A program made the position numbers and the translations under genes. Below, piece after piece: positions 51,365 through 62,200 of a DNA stretch of 64,000 nt. Source of the stretch: Diplosphaera chodatii (taxonomy: Eukaryota > Chlorophyta > Trebouxiophyceae > Prasiolales > Stichococcaceae); the NCBI GenBank assembly GCA_032358165.1, contig JAALGY010000017.1, positions 2,356,001-2,420,000 on the forward strand, in the 5' to 3' direction. The notes beneath the pieces are model-generated. The model worked only from the letters and a program-made list of their open reading frames with translations, did no database searches and had not been told where the DNA came from. Within the stretch, counting starts at the first letter, position 1; each line of letters opens with the position of its first letter.

Positions 51365-53204
51365 TCATGCTGCCTGCTCAGCAATTGGCAGGGCAATTTG
51401 TGTGTCTGGCTGTGGCACTGCCGGCTGGTCCACTGCCTGCTGCATGACCGGCTGCTGCACCTCCTGCTGTGCCCCGCTGTCCACCTGCGTATCGAACAGC
51501 AGAAGTTAAGGCAACCACGGGACTGCCGACAGGGAGGTGGGGCACCGACTTAGGCCTACCTAAGTCGGCCAACAGAGGCATGAAGTGACCGAAGCAAGCT
51601 GGGCCGACCCACCTGCACCTGGTGCTGTGAGTCGGACAGGCCGCCAGAGGCTTTGGCTGCATGCCGTTTTGCTGCCTGCATCGGAAGGCACATGTAACTC
51701 AGCAGATATCCACTCGCTGCGCAAAGAGCGCCTACACGACCTCTTCGAAAGTACCACGCTACGCACCACGAAAAGAGCCTGAGCAGCTGCAGCACATGCA
51801 GTGCTGTTGCATGCACACACAATCAACTCACCTGCGCCTGGCTGATGCTGCGCTTCTTGACGCAGAGGTTGCAGGGGCAATGCCGATACGGGCACGCCTG
51901 CTGGTGCTGGAAGGTGACGGGCGTACGGAGATTGTGGTTTTGGCACGCGCCACAGAAGCGGCGCTTCTTGCCAGACGCGTTGTACTCGGGAACGGGTGGC
52001 GGCGGGGATGCACCGGGCGTCATCGCCAGCTGCATCGGGCCGAGCTGCCCAGCTGCTGTCTGCGCAGGGGGAGACCGGCGCAGGCTATGCAAAGTCCAAT
52101 GATATGAAGGGCTTGACGTTGCTCTAGGACACAGGCAACCCCAGCAACACGATGGACGATCTCTGTCTGGGGTGCGGGATAGCTGGAGACTCACTGATGG
52201 TGCTGCAATGCCGTTGGCCTGTGCAGTGCTGGGGTCCACTGGCGGTGCGCCCACTGCCTGGGGTGTCTCGGTGTCATGCTGCATAGGCTGCGCAACATCC
52301 GCTTCTGCAGGATGCACAGCGTCAATCACGAACAGTCGCGGTAACATGTGCTCGCTGTGTGGCACATGTCACGCAGCACAAAGACTTCAGTGCTGTCAAC
52401 TTCGAGAAGGTGCTGAGTCAGGCTGACAATGTGCAGCTCATGGTTGTGAACAGCTCTGGCAGTCAGACCTGCATACTGTGGACGCAGCACATGGCCTAGC
52501 GTCTCCATGGGTCGTGCATTTGAGAGCTCCGTTAGCACTTGCTTGGCAAGTGCGTCGGCTGCAGAGCAGTCAGGGCATGTCAATAGGCCCATCAAGTCGA
52601 GCAGACTGGCTGATTGCCGTGCCATGGTGTACGTGATGACGTCAGTTCATAGGTGTGGATTGAAACAGAAATTAGCAGTAGCACGCTTGCCGTGTCACCT
52701 GTAGCAGCGCTGGTGAAGCCGCGCTGCTCCAGGGCCTCCAGCATCTGCTTCACGGTCTCCTGTGCCACACCTGCGGACAGCGCCATACAAGCTGACCCAC
52801 AGCCCTGTGACGTTCTGCGTGCACTTGCGAGCGATCAAACTTCATACTTTCTGACTGCAGCAGGATACCTAGCAACGGTGCGGTTGCTGCTGAGCTGCTG
52901 CTGCTTCATGTACTGCGAGACGTTGACACCATGTTGGGTGGATGGCAGGGGATGCCCCACCTGCGTTGGTGGGTACCGCCTCAACGGACACCTCCTCGCC
53001 GGGCTTGAAGGGCACGGCGCTGTAGTCTGAACCCTTGTACCCCTCCAGCACCAGGCCGTCGGACAGGCGGGTGAACGAGGCCGCCCCGTAGTTCGCCAGT
53101 GCGCTGGTCAGATTCACCCGCAGCTGGCCATCGACTTCGTGCAGCTGCAGCTTGCGGCGCCGCTGCGTCTGGTCCACAAAGTCCACCGTCGCCGGCTCCC
53201 CCAT
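51365..53204 (-). CDS. DM (doublesex/mab-3)-type zinc-module protein
   Basis: Six exons splice in phase to 287 residues: 53204-52961, 52770-52699, 52558-52469, 52304-52195, 52059-51832 and 51484-51365, all GT-AG. Residues about 208-238 form a Cys/His module starting CGACQNHN: C-x2-C-x2-H, then H-x3-C-x2-R-x-C-x-C-x2-C, followed by KKRSISQAQ. The spacing equals the intertwined double zinc site of animal DM DNA-binding domains, apart from one extra residue between the first and second His. The conserved NH, R and terminal AQ are also kept. A basic KKR precedes it. The first 170 residues (VDFVDQTQRRRKLQLHEVDG, GYKGSDYSAVPFKPGEEVSV) match nothing I recognise; the tail is Gln-rich. A sequence-specific DNA-binding role is inferred. 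An open frame extends upstream of 53204, so more 5' exons are possible. Confidence 0.75.
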
Positions 53205-53912
53205 CGCGAGCTCCGGCCAGCTGTCGCGGGCAGACAAGAGGTGCAGGTGCCCAAGGACGAGCGTTGAAGGGGTACGCGGCGAGTCAGACAGCTGCTAGTA
53301 CACGTTGCCACCGTTGCAGACGTCCAGCTGGTACTCAGACGCTTTCGAGGCGACCTGGCTCTCGCGGTGTGTCGGGCTGCACTAGCACTAGTCGTGGTAG
53401 CCTAAATTCTGCAAGGTGCTCTGTTGGGCATAGCCGTAATCAGAATCCGGGTGGCTTTACCACAGTGGGCAGCTGATGCGTTGGGTATCTTTACCAAACT
53501 TCCCGCCAACTAAGCGCGCGCCACACCACCGCAAGAATTGTGACATGAGGCAGGCGTGGGAGCAGGCAAGAATAGAACAGCTACAATATCAGCAGGGTTT
53601 TGATGAGTTGACGCGCACCGCTGGCAGCGCTGCGCGGTTGAGTGCACTGCATTCGTGCATGTCATCCCGTGGGATGCATGTGGGTTTGAGGAATCCGAGG
53701 TTGCATGCAGCAAGGCTGCCAGCTTGAAAGCGTGAAGGCAGTGAAGGCCCAGGCTGCTGAGCGTGGGCGCGTTCTGAAGCGCCAGCCGGACATCACGCAC
53801 GCATCAGTTTGCACATGCGGCACATGCGGATGTGGTTGGTGTGACTCCGTCCCCCCAGACTAGGGTTGAGGTTGAGCATGCACGGTAGAAGATGTCTTGT
53901 TGAACCTCAAAG
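53205..53912. promoter_or_regulatory. Divergent upstream region of the DM-type and CEP290-like genes
   Basis: About 700 bases between two diverging genes. On the plus strand it contains two short coiled-coil-like frames: MRQAWEQARIEQLQYQQ near 53545, and LESVKAVKAQAAERGRVLK near 53725 after a possible acceptor. They could be earlier exons of the CEP290-like gene. Their splicing to 53913 could not be settled. Confidence 0.35.
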
Positions 53913-56900
53913 ATGGACCAGACATCCACAGCACGCGGCCTGCCAAGGCCCAGCAGCGCCGGCAGTGCAGCGCATGCATCAGCAGCAGCAGGCGGCTGGG
54001 CGACAAGGCCCGCGCACCAGCAGCAGCATCAGGCCCTACCGGCAGCTCCCGGCTACAAACAATGGCAGCGACTCATCCCGGCTGAGTCAGCTGCGACAGC
54101 AGCAAGGCCGGCAACAGGCAGACTGTCATGGCCGCAGTCGAGCACTCAGCTGGCTGCCCAGCAGAGGAGGGCATCTGGACCTACGGAGGCGCTGAGCAGA
54201 GGTCATCCGACAGCCCGCTCCAGTGATCGGGCACCATCGCAGCGCAGCTCGGTGCAGCAGCAGCAGCAGCTGAGGCACCTGAACGTGGGCCTCACCGCTA
54301 GGCAGCAGGCACAGGCCAGCACAAAAGCCAGCAGGACAGCGGTGGGAAATAGCGCTGCTGCTGAGGCGCGGCGGGTAGATACCCACGAAGCAGAGCTCCT
54401 TGAGGTGTCGAGGCAGGTCCTCCAGCTGGATGGTGACCTGCGCAACGCTCAGGTGTTTCAGTGTCAGCTCCAGAAAAGCAAAATCCCGTTTACAGGGAGT
54501 GTATAGCCAGCACATATGCACTGATACAGGGTCCGTGCCCATTGTAAGCACGTCATCAGTCACCGCGTCACTGCACGTATATGTTGCCGCACGTCGATGG
54601 GCTGCTGCTATGTGTCATACAGGCGCGTGAGCGGCAGCTGCTTGCCGCGCTTCAGACGGAGCAGCAGGACGCCGCAACAGCGCGTGGTGCTCTTCAGACC
54701 CTCCAGGATGAGGTGCTTCCAGAAACCTGTGTGCTCTCCTTGCAGCTGTATGTGTGATGCCATGTGCTGCGAACATCGGCAATTGCAGGGCGCTGATGTC
54801 CATCTTGCATCATCGAGAGCAGGTGAGCACAGAGCTGCGGCCAGCTCTGGCGGCCCAGGCCCAGCGGCTGGCCGCTGCTGAAGCTGAGGCGTGTGCCGCC
54901 AGGGCCGCTGCAGACGATGCTGAGCACCGAGCATCATCAAACTCAGCAGCCCTCGCCTCTGCACAGGATGCCCTCAGGCATATGCTTTGTTACAACTCTG
55001 CAATCCAGCATGGAACTCCCCTGACTGATGCATGCCATTACTGCCTCTGCAACCATGCCATCTCGAGGCTTGGCGAGCGGTGCATGTATAGTCATGTCAT
55101 TGCATGGCGCAGGCAGCAGACAAACCGCACAGCAGCCCTTGAACGACGTTTGGCTGATCACAGCGCCGAGCTCGCGCGACTTTTTGGCCGCCAGCAGGCC
55201 ACAGACAAGCAGCCAGCAGGTGGCCATGGGCGGCAGCCTGCGGTGCGAGAACTGCGCAGTTCATGGGGCCAGGATGCCGCTTGCCAGGCAGCACTGGGAG
55301 GGCACTCTACTAGCCAGGTGCCCGGTGCGATTCCCGGCATAGCAGGCGGGGGCAGAGGCGATGCACAGCCGCTCCCGCCGCAGCAAAGGCAGCAGCCAGC
55401 TCAGCAGCAGGCGCGGCAGCAGGACGAGGTGGCGGCAGCAGCCCAGCAGATCGCCTTCCACGCTGGCGCTGCTTCCTTGGCACGCCAGGAAGCCGTCAGG
55501 TTGCAAGAGCAGGCACGCCGCTCAAACTCTTGCTGCAGGGGTGCAATCACCCCACAGCGCCATACTGCTTCTGTCACGCATGTCATGCAAGCGGCTGCTT
55601 GCTCACAAGCCCACTTGCTGGGTCGCTGCAGGTGCGGGGCCTGCAGGCGGAGCTGGCAGCTAAGCGCACGGCGAGGGGTGACGCCCAGGCGGCGCTGGAG
55701 GCCCTCGTCAGGCGGCAGCCGCCCGCTGCAGCAGCCGCGCAGGCTCAGCACCCGGCACCTGCAGATGGCTCAGATGGTGAAGCAGCCCGAGCGGTCCAGC
55801 CAGTGAGCCACACCCAGCCACTGGTCCAGACCAGGCAGCAGCAGTCTGGCGCTGCAAACGGACCAGCTGATAATGTTGCGGCCGAGCTTGATGCTGTACG
55901 GCAGCGGTTACAGCAGGCCCAGCACAGCAATGCGGCCCTCAGGGCAGACCTGCAGCACATGGGGGACGCCGATGAGCTGCTGCAGGCCAGCCTGGAGGCG
56001 GAGTGCGCAGCTGCGGCGGCCACGCAGGCAGCAGACGCAGCAGAGATCCGGCAGCTGACGGAGCAACTCCGGCACGTCGAAGCTGCGCGCAATGAGGCCG
56101 TACAGGCAAGCAATCCGAAGCTGCGGCGCTTTCTGCATGTCAGCTCCGATGAGCATGGCAGATGCGGATACCTGCACAGCGTTGACAAATAGGTCAATGA
56201 AGGCCCATCTTGCGGCGTGCGGTTGAACATGCTAAGGTTGATCTCTTTGTTGCGAAAATGCCAGCAGGCAAGCTTGCACCATGCGGATGGCAGAGCCAGC
56301 GGGGCGGAGCTGCGGCGCGCCCGCGCCGACATCGCTGTGCTGTCCGACCGGCTGGCACGGGCGCAGGCCGAGGCGGACGCCTGTCGGCAGCACCTGCGCG
56401 ACGCGGAGGCAAGCATTCATGCTGCTGTGGCCAAGCCAAGGCTGTTCTTGTACTGCCTGCCTTGTGTAGATGCTGTTGCCAGCCTACATAGACTGATGGT
56501 CGTGAGAGGGTTGAATGCTGCTGCAGGCAGGGCACGCTGCCAAAGAGCAGCAGGCAGCTGACCGCCTTGCAGCAGCGCAGCAGAGTATCGGGGACCTGCA
56601 GGTGCGTCGAGCCCGCTCATCTGGAGCTAGCAGGCCAATCCCTGAGATGGCCGACCCAGCACAGCCAGGCCGGTGGTAGTGAAGCGTCACTGTGGCCTAC
56701 AATTTGAGCCAATTCGTTCGCTGCCACAGGCCCGACTGAGCGCCAGCGCAAGTGCTCTGCGACACCCGCCAGCGCTGCATCACTATGCAGCAACTGGGGC
56801 GCAGTGTGTCGAAGCCAGTCCTCAGCGCCCAGCATCTGAGCTGCAGCATCAAGAGGCGTCCGCCAAACTGGCATTTGCAGCTCTACGGCAGGGCAACAGG

Positions 56901-59900
56901 CGATTGCAGCAGGATGCAGCAGAGGGTGCCAACCACAGCGATGCCGCTGGGGATGGCCCAACGGGAGCCAGCCGGCAGCCGGAGGCTCAGCTGGCCGACA
57001 GTCACCGTGAAGTAGCTGCCTTGCGGGTGCGCCCACGCAACTTGGTGTTGCTCAGTGAAATGCACTGCACCATGCTGCTACATATAGGCCTGAGATCCCG
57101 AATTGAACTCCTAGTAACTATCTACAATGCTTGCAGGAGATCCTACTGGAGCAGCGCAGCCTGAACCAGACCCTGCAGGCACGGCTCGACTCCGCAGCCC
57201 AGCCTCCAGCCGCCATCGATGCTCATGCGTCGCATGTTCATGCAGCAGCGGTGGGGCCGTCACCAGGCAGCGCTTCAGCCGCAGAGCTGATCAGCGCCAT
57301 GCCTGCGGATGCTGTCGAGCTGGCAGCCCTGCGGCAGCGCACCGCATACCTCGAGGCACAGAAGGCGATCGTCAAAGGGGCCACTGGCGTGAGGCGATTG
57401 CCACTTGAGTTCGCGCCTGCAGCTGTTGGTGCCGCGGCTGCAGCTGCTGAGCTGGCAGCTCTGCAGCAGCGAGTCGGCTACCTGGAGACGCAGAATGCAC
57501 AGCTGCGGGCAGCGGCGGCAGAGACACAAGCAGCAGCCTCTGCACCCATGTGCGCACCCACACTCGTGGCCAGCGCTGCAGCTGAGGATGGTGAGGGGTT
57601 GGTTAGCACTTTTCCAGCTCAGCAGGTGTCTGCGGCTGGGGACCCTGTAGCGACAGCGCTCCCAGCAGCGGGCGCTGTTGCAGCACCGCTGCCGCCGCAG
57701 CACATGCGGTGGGATGAGCAGCGGCGGCTGCAGCGCCAGGTGGACATGCTGAAGCACCGGCTGCGGGTGAGCACTCCTCGCCAAAGCCTGGGCGTGGATA
57801 TGCTGGCGATGTAACGTCCTCGTGCAATGGGCACCCTATCCAGTTCGGTCACACTCTGCTGAAGTATACAGGTAGAGTGCGCTCTGCAAACCGTTTGGAC
57901 CTCGATGGCGCTCACACCCCTCACCAGTGACCCAACTGCAGGAAAGAGGGCAGGCTGTGGAGGCGCTGTCGTCCGACATGCAACGGCTGCAAAGGCAGCT
58001 GGAGGCAGACAAGGCGGAGGCGGCTGACAAGAAGCAGCATGCGGAGGACCTTCAGAGGAGGCTTGCCAGGGCGCAAGCGGCGGCCGCCAGCCACCCGCTG
58101 CCGCCACATGAGGTGCACCTCCACGTTTAGTAGTGCTTATGTATAACTATATGAAAATCAAATTGTCATCCAATTCATGTTTCAGTAATTGATTCACTGC
58201 ACGACTGCCCTGATGTGCGGTGCAACCGTGCTACGTTCGAGGTGATGCAGCGTCAGGAACAGCTTCTGTGTGACAGGTACGGGATGTTGTGGAGCGGCTG
58301 GCGGCGCTGGACGCCAAACACACAGCGCTGCAGGCAGAGGTGCAGCTGCTGCGGGAGCGCCCTGCTGTAGCTGGCAGCAGCCTTGCTGGCACCGCCACTG
58401 CGGGCGCGCTCCTGGCGCCGCCGGCTGATCCGGTGGCGGCTGCAGCCCGCCGGCTGCCGGCAGCCGCGGATGCTGTGGAAGTGCAGGTGCGCACACCAGG
58501 ACCCCCCTCAGCCTTCTCTGGCATCTATTGCGGGCGACTACCAGTCTTGTGGAGCACCGGGCACATCTCGTTCTCACCCTCCCGCAGCAGAGCACTCTGC
58601 TGCGCCCAATGCATCAAGCGCCTGGTCTGTCCAGGCCGCGGCGGAGCTCCTCGCGGCGCAGCTGCGGGCGGCGGCTGCCGAGGGGCGTGCGGAGCGGCTG
58701 CACTCGCGGCTGCTGGCCTGGTTCGGCGCCGCCGCCGCCGCGGCCGACCCCGACGGCAGCATCAGGCCCGCGGCCGCCCCGAGCTTGAGAGACGGCACGG
58801 TGCTGCGGCCAGCAACGCCAAACAGCAGGGACGTCACCAGCAGGAGCAGCGTGGCCTCGTACCCTGCAAAGCGGCCGGCCTTTGGCGCCGTCGGCGGCAC
58901 CACCCATGGCGCTGGGGCCAAGAGTGGCGTGGTAGAGCACCAGGCCCGGCTGGAGGCCACCGTCAGCCGCCTGGATGCAGCACTGGCCAAGGCGCAGCGG
59001 GAGGCTGCTGGTGCCATCAGCACCGTAAAGTACATGCAGGTCTGGATAAGCTAAATCTGCACATAGCGTGCCCGGCCTGCTTGTTGGTCGTCCTGCAGAG
59101 CCTCCAGCTACTTCGCGGACATGGAAGCCGTCAAGGGGCACGTAGTGTATCCTGCAGCATCAACCTTGCTGCCAGTCGGTCCATGTGGTCCGTTCAAGCA
59201 TACAGGCGGTACAGAAGGCGAAGCAGCTGCAGGCGAGGGTGGATGCCTTGGCCGCCCAGGCCGCCGATGCGGCGATGCTGCAGCAGAAGTTGGATGCAGC
59301 CGAAGCGCAGGCCAAAGCCAGCAGTGCAGAGGCGACAGCGCTCCAGAAGCTCAAAGCCGACCACATGTCAGCCGCTGCAGCCGCAGCGCAGCGGCAGCAG
59401 CAGCTGGAGCGGCAGCTGCACCATGCGCAGCAGGAAGCGACAGCTTTCGAGACACATGCGCAGATTCAGGCTGCTGATGCTGCGGCGGCACGGCAGGCGC
59501 TACAGCGGCTCATAGCAGAAGTTGATGCAGCGCAGGCCGCCAAAGGCGACTCCGGCAGTCTCAGGTGAGGCATCATCTGCCGGCCGCAGGTCTCCGAGCC
59601 GTGGACCCACCGTAGACCAATGCAGCATCGCGCATAGGTGCCACGAGCCGATCCAGGCCTGCAACCGGGACACTGCCACGCAGGGAGCGCCTGGCAGCAG
59701 CTGAGGCGGAGAACACAGCGCTGAGGGCGGAGCTGTGCGCGCTGCACCCGGAGTTCTTCGAAAAAGTGGAGGACCTGAAGTGGGACCACCACCATCTGCA
59801 GCGGCGGGCGGCGCAGTACGAGGGCCTCATCGCCGGGCTGGCCGCAGAGCTGGGCAGAGTGCCGCCGGGGGCCACTGGACCAGGGTGTGCGCTGGAGACA

Positions 59901-59915
59901 GGCAGTTTTCTGTGA
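53913..59915 (+). CDS. Long coiled-coil protein with CEP290-like C-terminus
   Basis: Fourteen exons keep phase throughout and encode 1,392 residues: 53913-54452, 54623-54712, 54823-54977, 55113-55512, 55632-56105, 56268-56408, 56527-56601, 56730-57026, 57137-57766, 57942-58112, 58277-58486, 58635-59039, 59206-59564 and 59684-59915. The first 180 residues are Ser/Gln/Ala-rich and disordered-looking. From about residue 160 onward Ala/Gln/Glu/Leu heptads dominate (RQLLAALQTEQQDAATARGA, ELRRARADIAVLSDRLARAQ, QRQLEADKAEAADKKQHAED). The last exon holds ENTALRAELCALHPEFFEKV followed by EDLKWDHHH, close to the FFEE-EDLKY motif at the C-terminus of CEP290, a ciliary transition-zone linker (POC3 in Chlamydomonas). 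The protein is shorter than animal CEP290 (about 2,480 residues). Introns 3-6 appear to begin with GC rather than GT. Confidence 0.75.
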
Positions 59916-60130
59916 TGATGAGCGCAAGCATGTTACTACGGCAGCGGTCCGCAGGGACCTGCAATGGGGGTAGGCTGGTGTTGTTGAACGAGCTTAGTGT
60001 TGCAGCTTGAGACTTCTGATGCTACAAACACAGGGGAACACAGCATCATCGCTGCCTGGTTTACGTTCGGTTTGTTCCCCGATTTCGTTGTCAACTGATG
60101 AGGAGCAACCTGCTGATAGGGTGCATAGCG

Positions 60131-60135
60131 TGTAA
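60131..60135 (+). terminator. Candidate TGTAA polyadenylation signal
   Basis: TGTAA about 215 bases after the stop of the CEP290-like gene, in the 500-base convergent gap (59916-60412) that otherwise shows no feature. Confidence 0.4.
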
Positions 60136-60412
60136 GCAATGAAAGAGAACGGCAGATGCTCTCTATCTGAGCTGGCAAAAGACCACTGAAACAACTGAAA
60201 ACTGCTGCCAGCTGAGAACAAAATTGATGTCAGTGCTCAACGTGCTGCACACGTGTCTGCCTGATGCAAAGCGTGGCCGCTGCCGCCATGCATAGGGGGT
60301 GACACAGGGGTCACAGGGGTGCACCTGACATTTCAGCTCAGAACCCTATGTACACACCACTGTCTCGGCACCAGAACACCAGCAGGAGCTATTTCGCCAA
60401 CACCCGGCGCCT

Positions 60413-61066
60413 TTACAGGCAGCAGCACAGGCACTTGAGCACGCCGCTGAGGATCGCCAGCACCACCGCCGCCGCGATGGCGATGCCGATGATGCCGGCC
60501 ACGCCCAGCGCGTGGCCCTCCACCACGACACACGTCTCGCCGGCGTACGACTTTGTATCCAGTGTGACAGTCGCGCTGATGGGCTCTGTGCAGTTATTCT
60601 CGATGAACACGAAGGCGTGCTCTGTGTCGTAGCAGATGTTGTCCTTGTCGAGCGTGGCTGTCCCATCTGCATTCTTCTTCAGACTGCTGGCCTTCAGCCT
60701 CGCATCCTCGGGCCCGTACTTCATGATCTGTTTGCAGGTTGTGGTGTCTGGATACACCGCTTTGCTGCACAGAATGTGCTCCTTCTCCAGTTTAACCTCC
60801 CAATTGTTGTCTCGCCTGTCAACGCACGCCTCCTGCACGTACAACTTTGACACTCGGACATTGGCTGCATTGCAGCCGGGCGCCAGCGAGTGCAGGTCAA
60901 AGTTGACGCTGTACCCGAACTTGTCACCCAAGGCATTCCACTGCACGCCCTGGCAGCCGTCCGCATCAAGCGTGATTCGCTTCTCTGATTTGAGGGCCTT
61001 GCACTGCTGCGCGCACAGCAACATCGCCGCAGCACACAGCGCAAGCTGCCATGCACAGGCCCTCAT
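60413..61066 (-). CDS. Small secreted/type I membrane protein, single exon
   Basis: An uninterrupted frame of 217 codons, unusual in this intron-rich window. The ATG at 61066 is preferred because it begins a clear signal peptide (MRACAWQLALCAAAMLLCAQ). The frame stays open 32 codons further upstream, but that extension would bury the signal. The ectodomain (about residues 23-185) has about nine cysteines that could form disulphides, and one N-C-T glycosylation sequon. A single membrane span near the end (VAGIIGIAIAAAVVLAILSG) is followed by the short Cys-rich tail LKCLCCCL, a likely palmitoylation site. No family is recognised. A cell-surface or endomembrane location is inferred. Confidence 0.7.
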   Translation of the reverse strand: MRACAWQLALCAAAMLLCAQQCKALKSEKRITLDADGCQGVQWNALGDKFGYSVNFDLHSLAPGCNAANVRVSKLYVQEACVDRRDNNWEVKLEKEHILCSKAVYPDTTTCKQIMKYGPEDARLKASSLKKNADGTATLDKDNICYDTEHAFVFIENNCTEPISATVTLDTKSYAGETCVVVEGHALGVAGIIGIAIAAAVVLAILSGVLKCLCCCL

Positions 61067-62200
61067 GGCTGCACACAACCACCCGGCCTCGAGGGGGGTT
61101 GTGGCTGGAACGGTGGGGCCCACCCAACCTAGCAGGCCTGCAACTACAATGTACGGTGTCAAGTAGGTGCCGTCTGTGCCTGCTTACCCGGTGTGTGTGA
61201 ACAATTGGCACGTCGTCCCCTGCGTTCTTGCCACCGCAGAGTGTGGGAGTGCACAAAGCTGCGTCAGAGCTCCGTGCGGTTGGGCACGCAGGAAGTTGTC
61301 GCTAATGTCACCTCAAGCGGAGGGATCAACAGCAATGGGTTGACAGGGGCCCTTTGCACTTTGACGGAAGCCGAACACAACGCGTTCAGGTCTGTAGGGG
61401 CCCAGTGCGCTGGACTTGCAGCGCGAGCGAGCACGTCGGGATGCAGGTCACAGCTGCAAGCCAGAGTAGGTAGGAACAGCGTTGCACGCCGCAGGATATT
61501 CAACTGCACGTCGCCTTTGCCGTGCGTCGCGACTACGTACCTCATTCAGCACTGGGTGGGATCTTGTGTATGACGACCTGTGACGACGTGCATGCACGTG
61601 ATGTGTCGCACATGGTTTCGGCCAATGTCCAGCGGGTGGCCAACATGCCCGAAATCACAATGTAGACATGCTGTCGTAACCGATTAATCCTTTGTTGCTT
61701 TGAACCATTGTTATCGCATTTCAGACCAGCTGCGTCATGATCGCATTGATGATGATCGAGCGATTCTTGGCGTGTTTATGTCAAGCTTTGTGGTGATCGG
61801 CAGTCATGCTGCTGCAGAACGGCATCAGAGCCTCATTCCTACCCCTTTCAGGCGGCGCGCGAAGCCGCAGGGCGCATTGCAGGATTGGCCTGTGCAACCC
61901 TGAAACCAGAGCTCACAGGCCGTCGCGTTGGATCGCGAGGGCGTCAAGCAGCAGCAAGGGCAGCAGCTCATCAAGGCACCCTCAGAAGGCGTACCGCATC
62001 AGCAACGTCGGCCAGAGCGTGGTCGACACCCTTGTAGATGTGGAAGTCGGGTGCGACGCTCCACGCATCTCGGCATGCTTGCAGTGGCCCTGCGTGCGTC
62101 ATGCATGCATACTGAGGCCTCAGGCGGATGTTACACGTCAATATGGCTGCCGATCAGCAAGATACGTTTGCCTTGCCGTGGTAGGGACTCGGCACGGCAG
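61067..62200. other. Unassigned region upstream of the channel gene
   Basis: About 1.1 kb. The plus-strand frame leading into the first supported channel exon stays open from about 61919, after a CTCACAG acceptor, with LDREGVKQQQGQQLIKAP. It may therefore hold an upstream exon. No other coding or structural signal is convincing. Confidence 0.3.

Noticed and set aside
54230..54270. CAG triplet run as a possible repeat-expansion element
   Set aside because: Short CAG runs encoding Gln/Ala/Ser are frequent across this GC-rich genome. This one is part of an ordinary low-complexity coding stretch.
59099..59141. Possible extra 43-base exon (ASSYFADMEAVKG) in the CEP290-like gene
   Set aside because: Its length breaks the phase, whereas joining 59039 directly to 59206 keeps the frame to the end.
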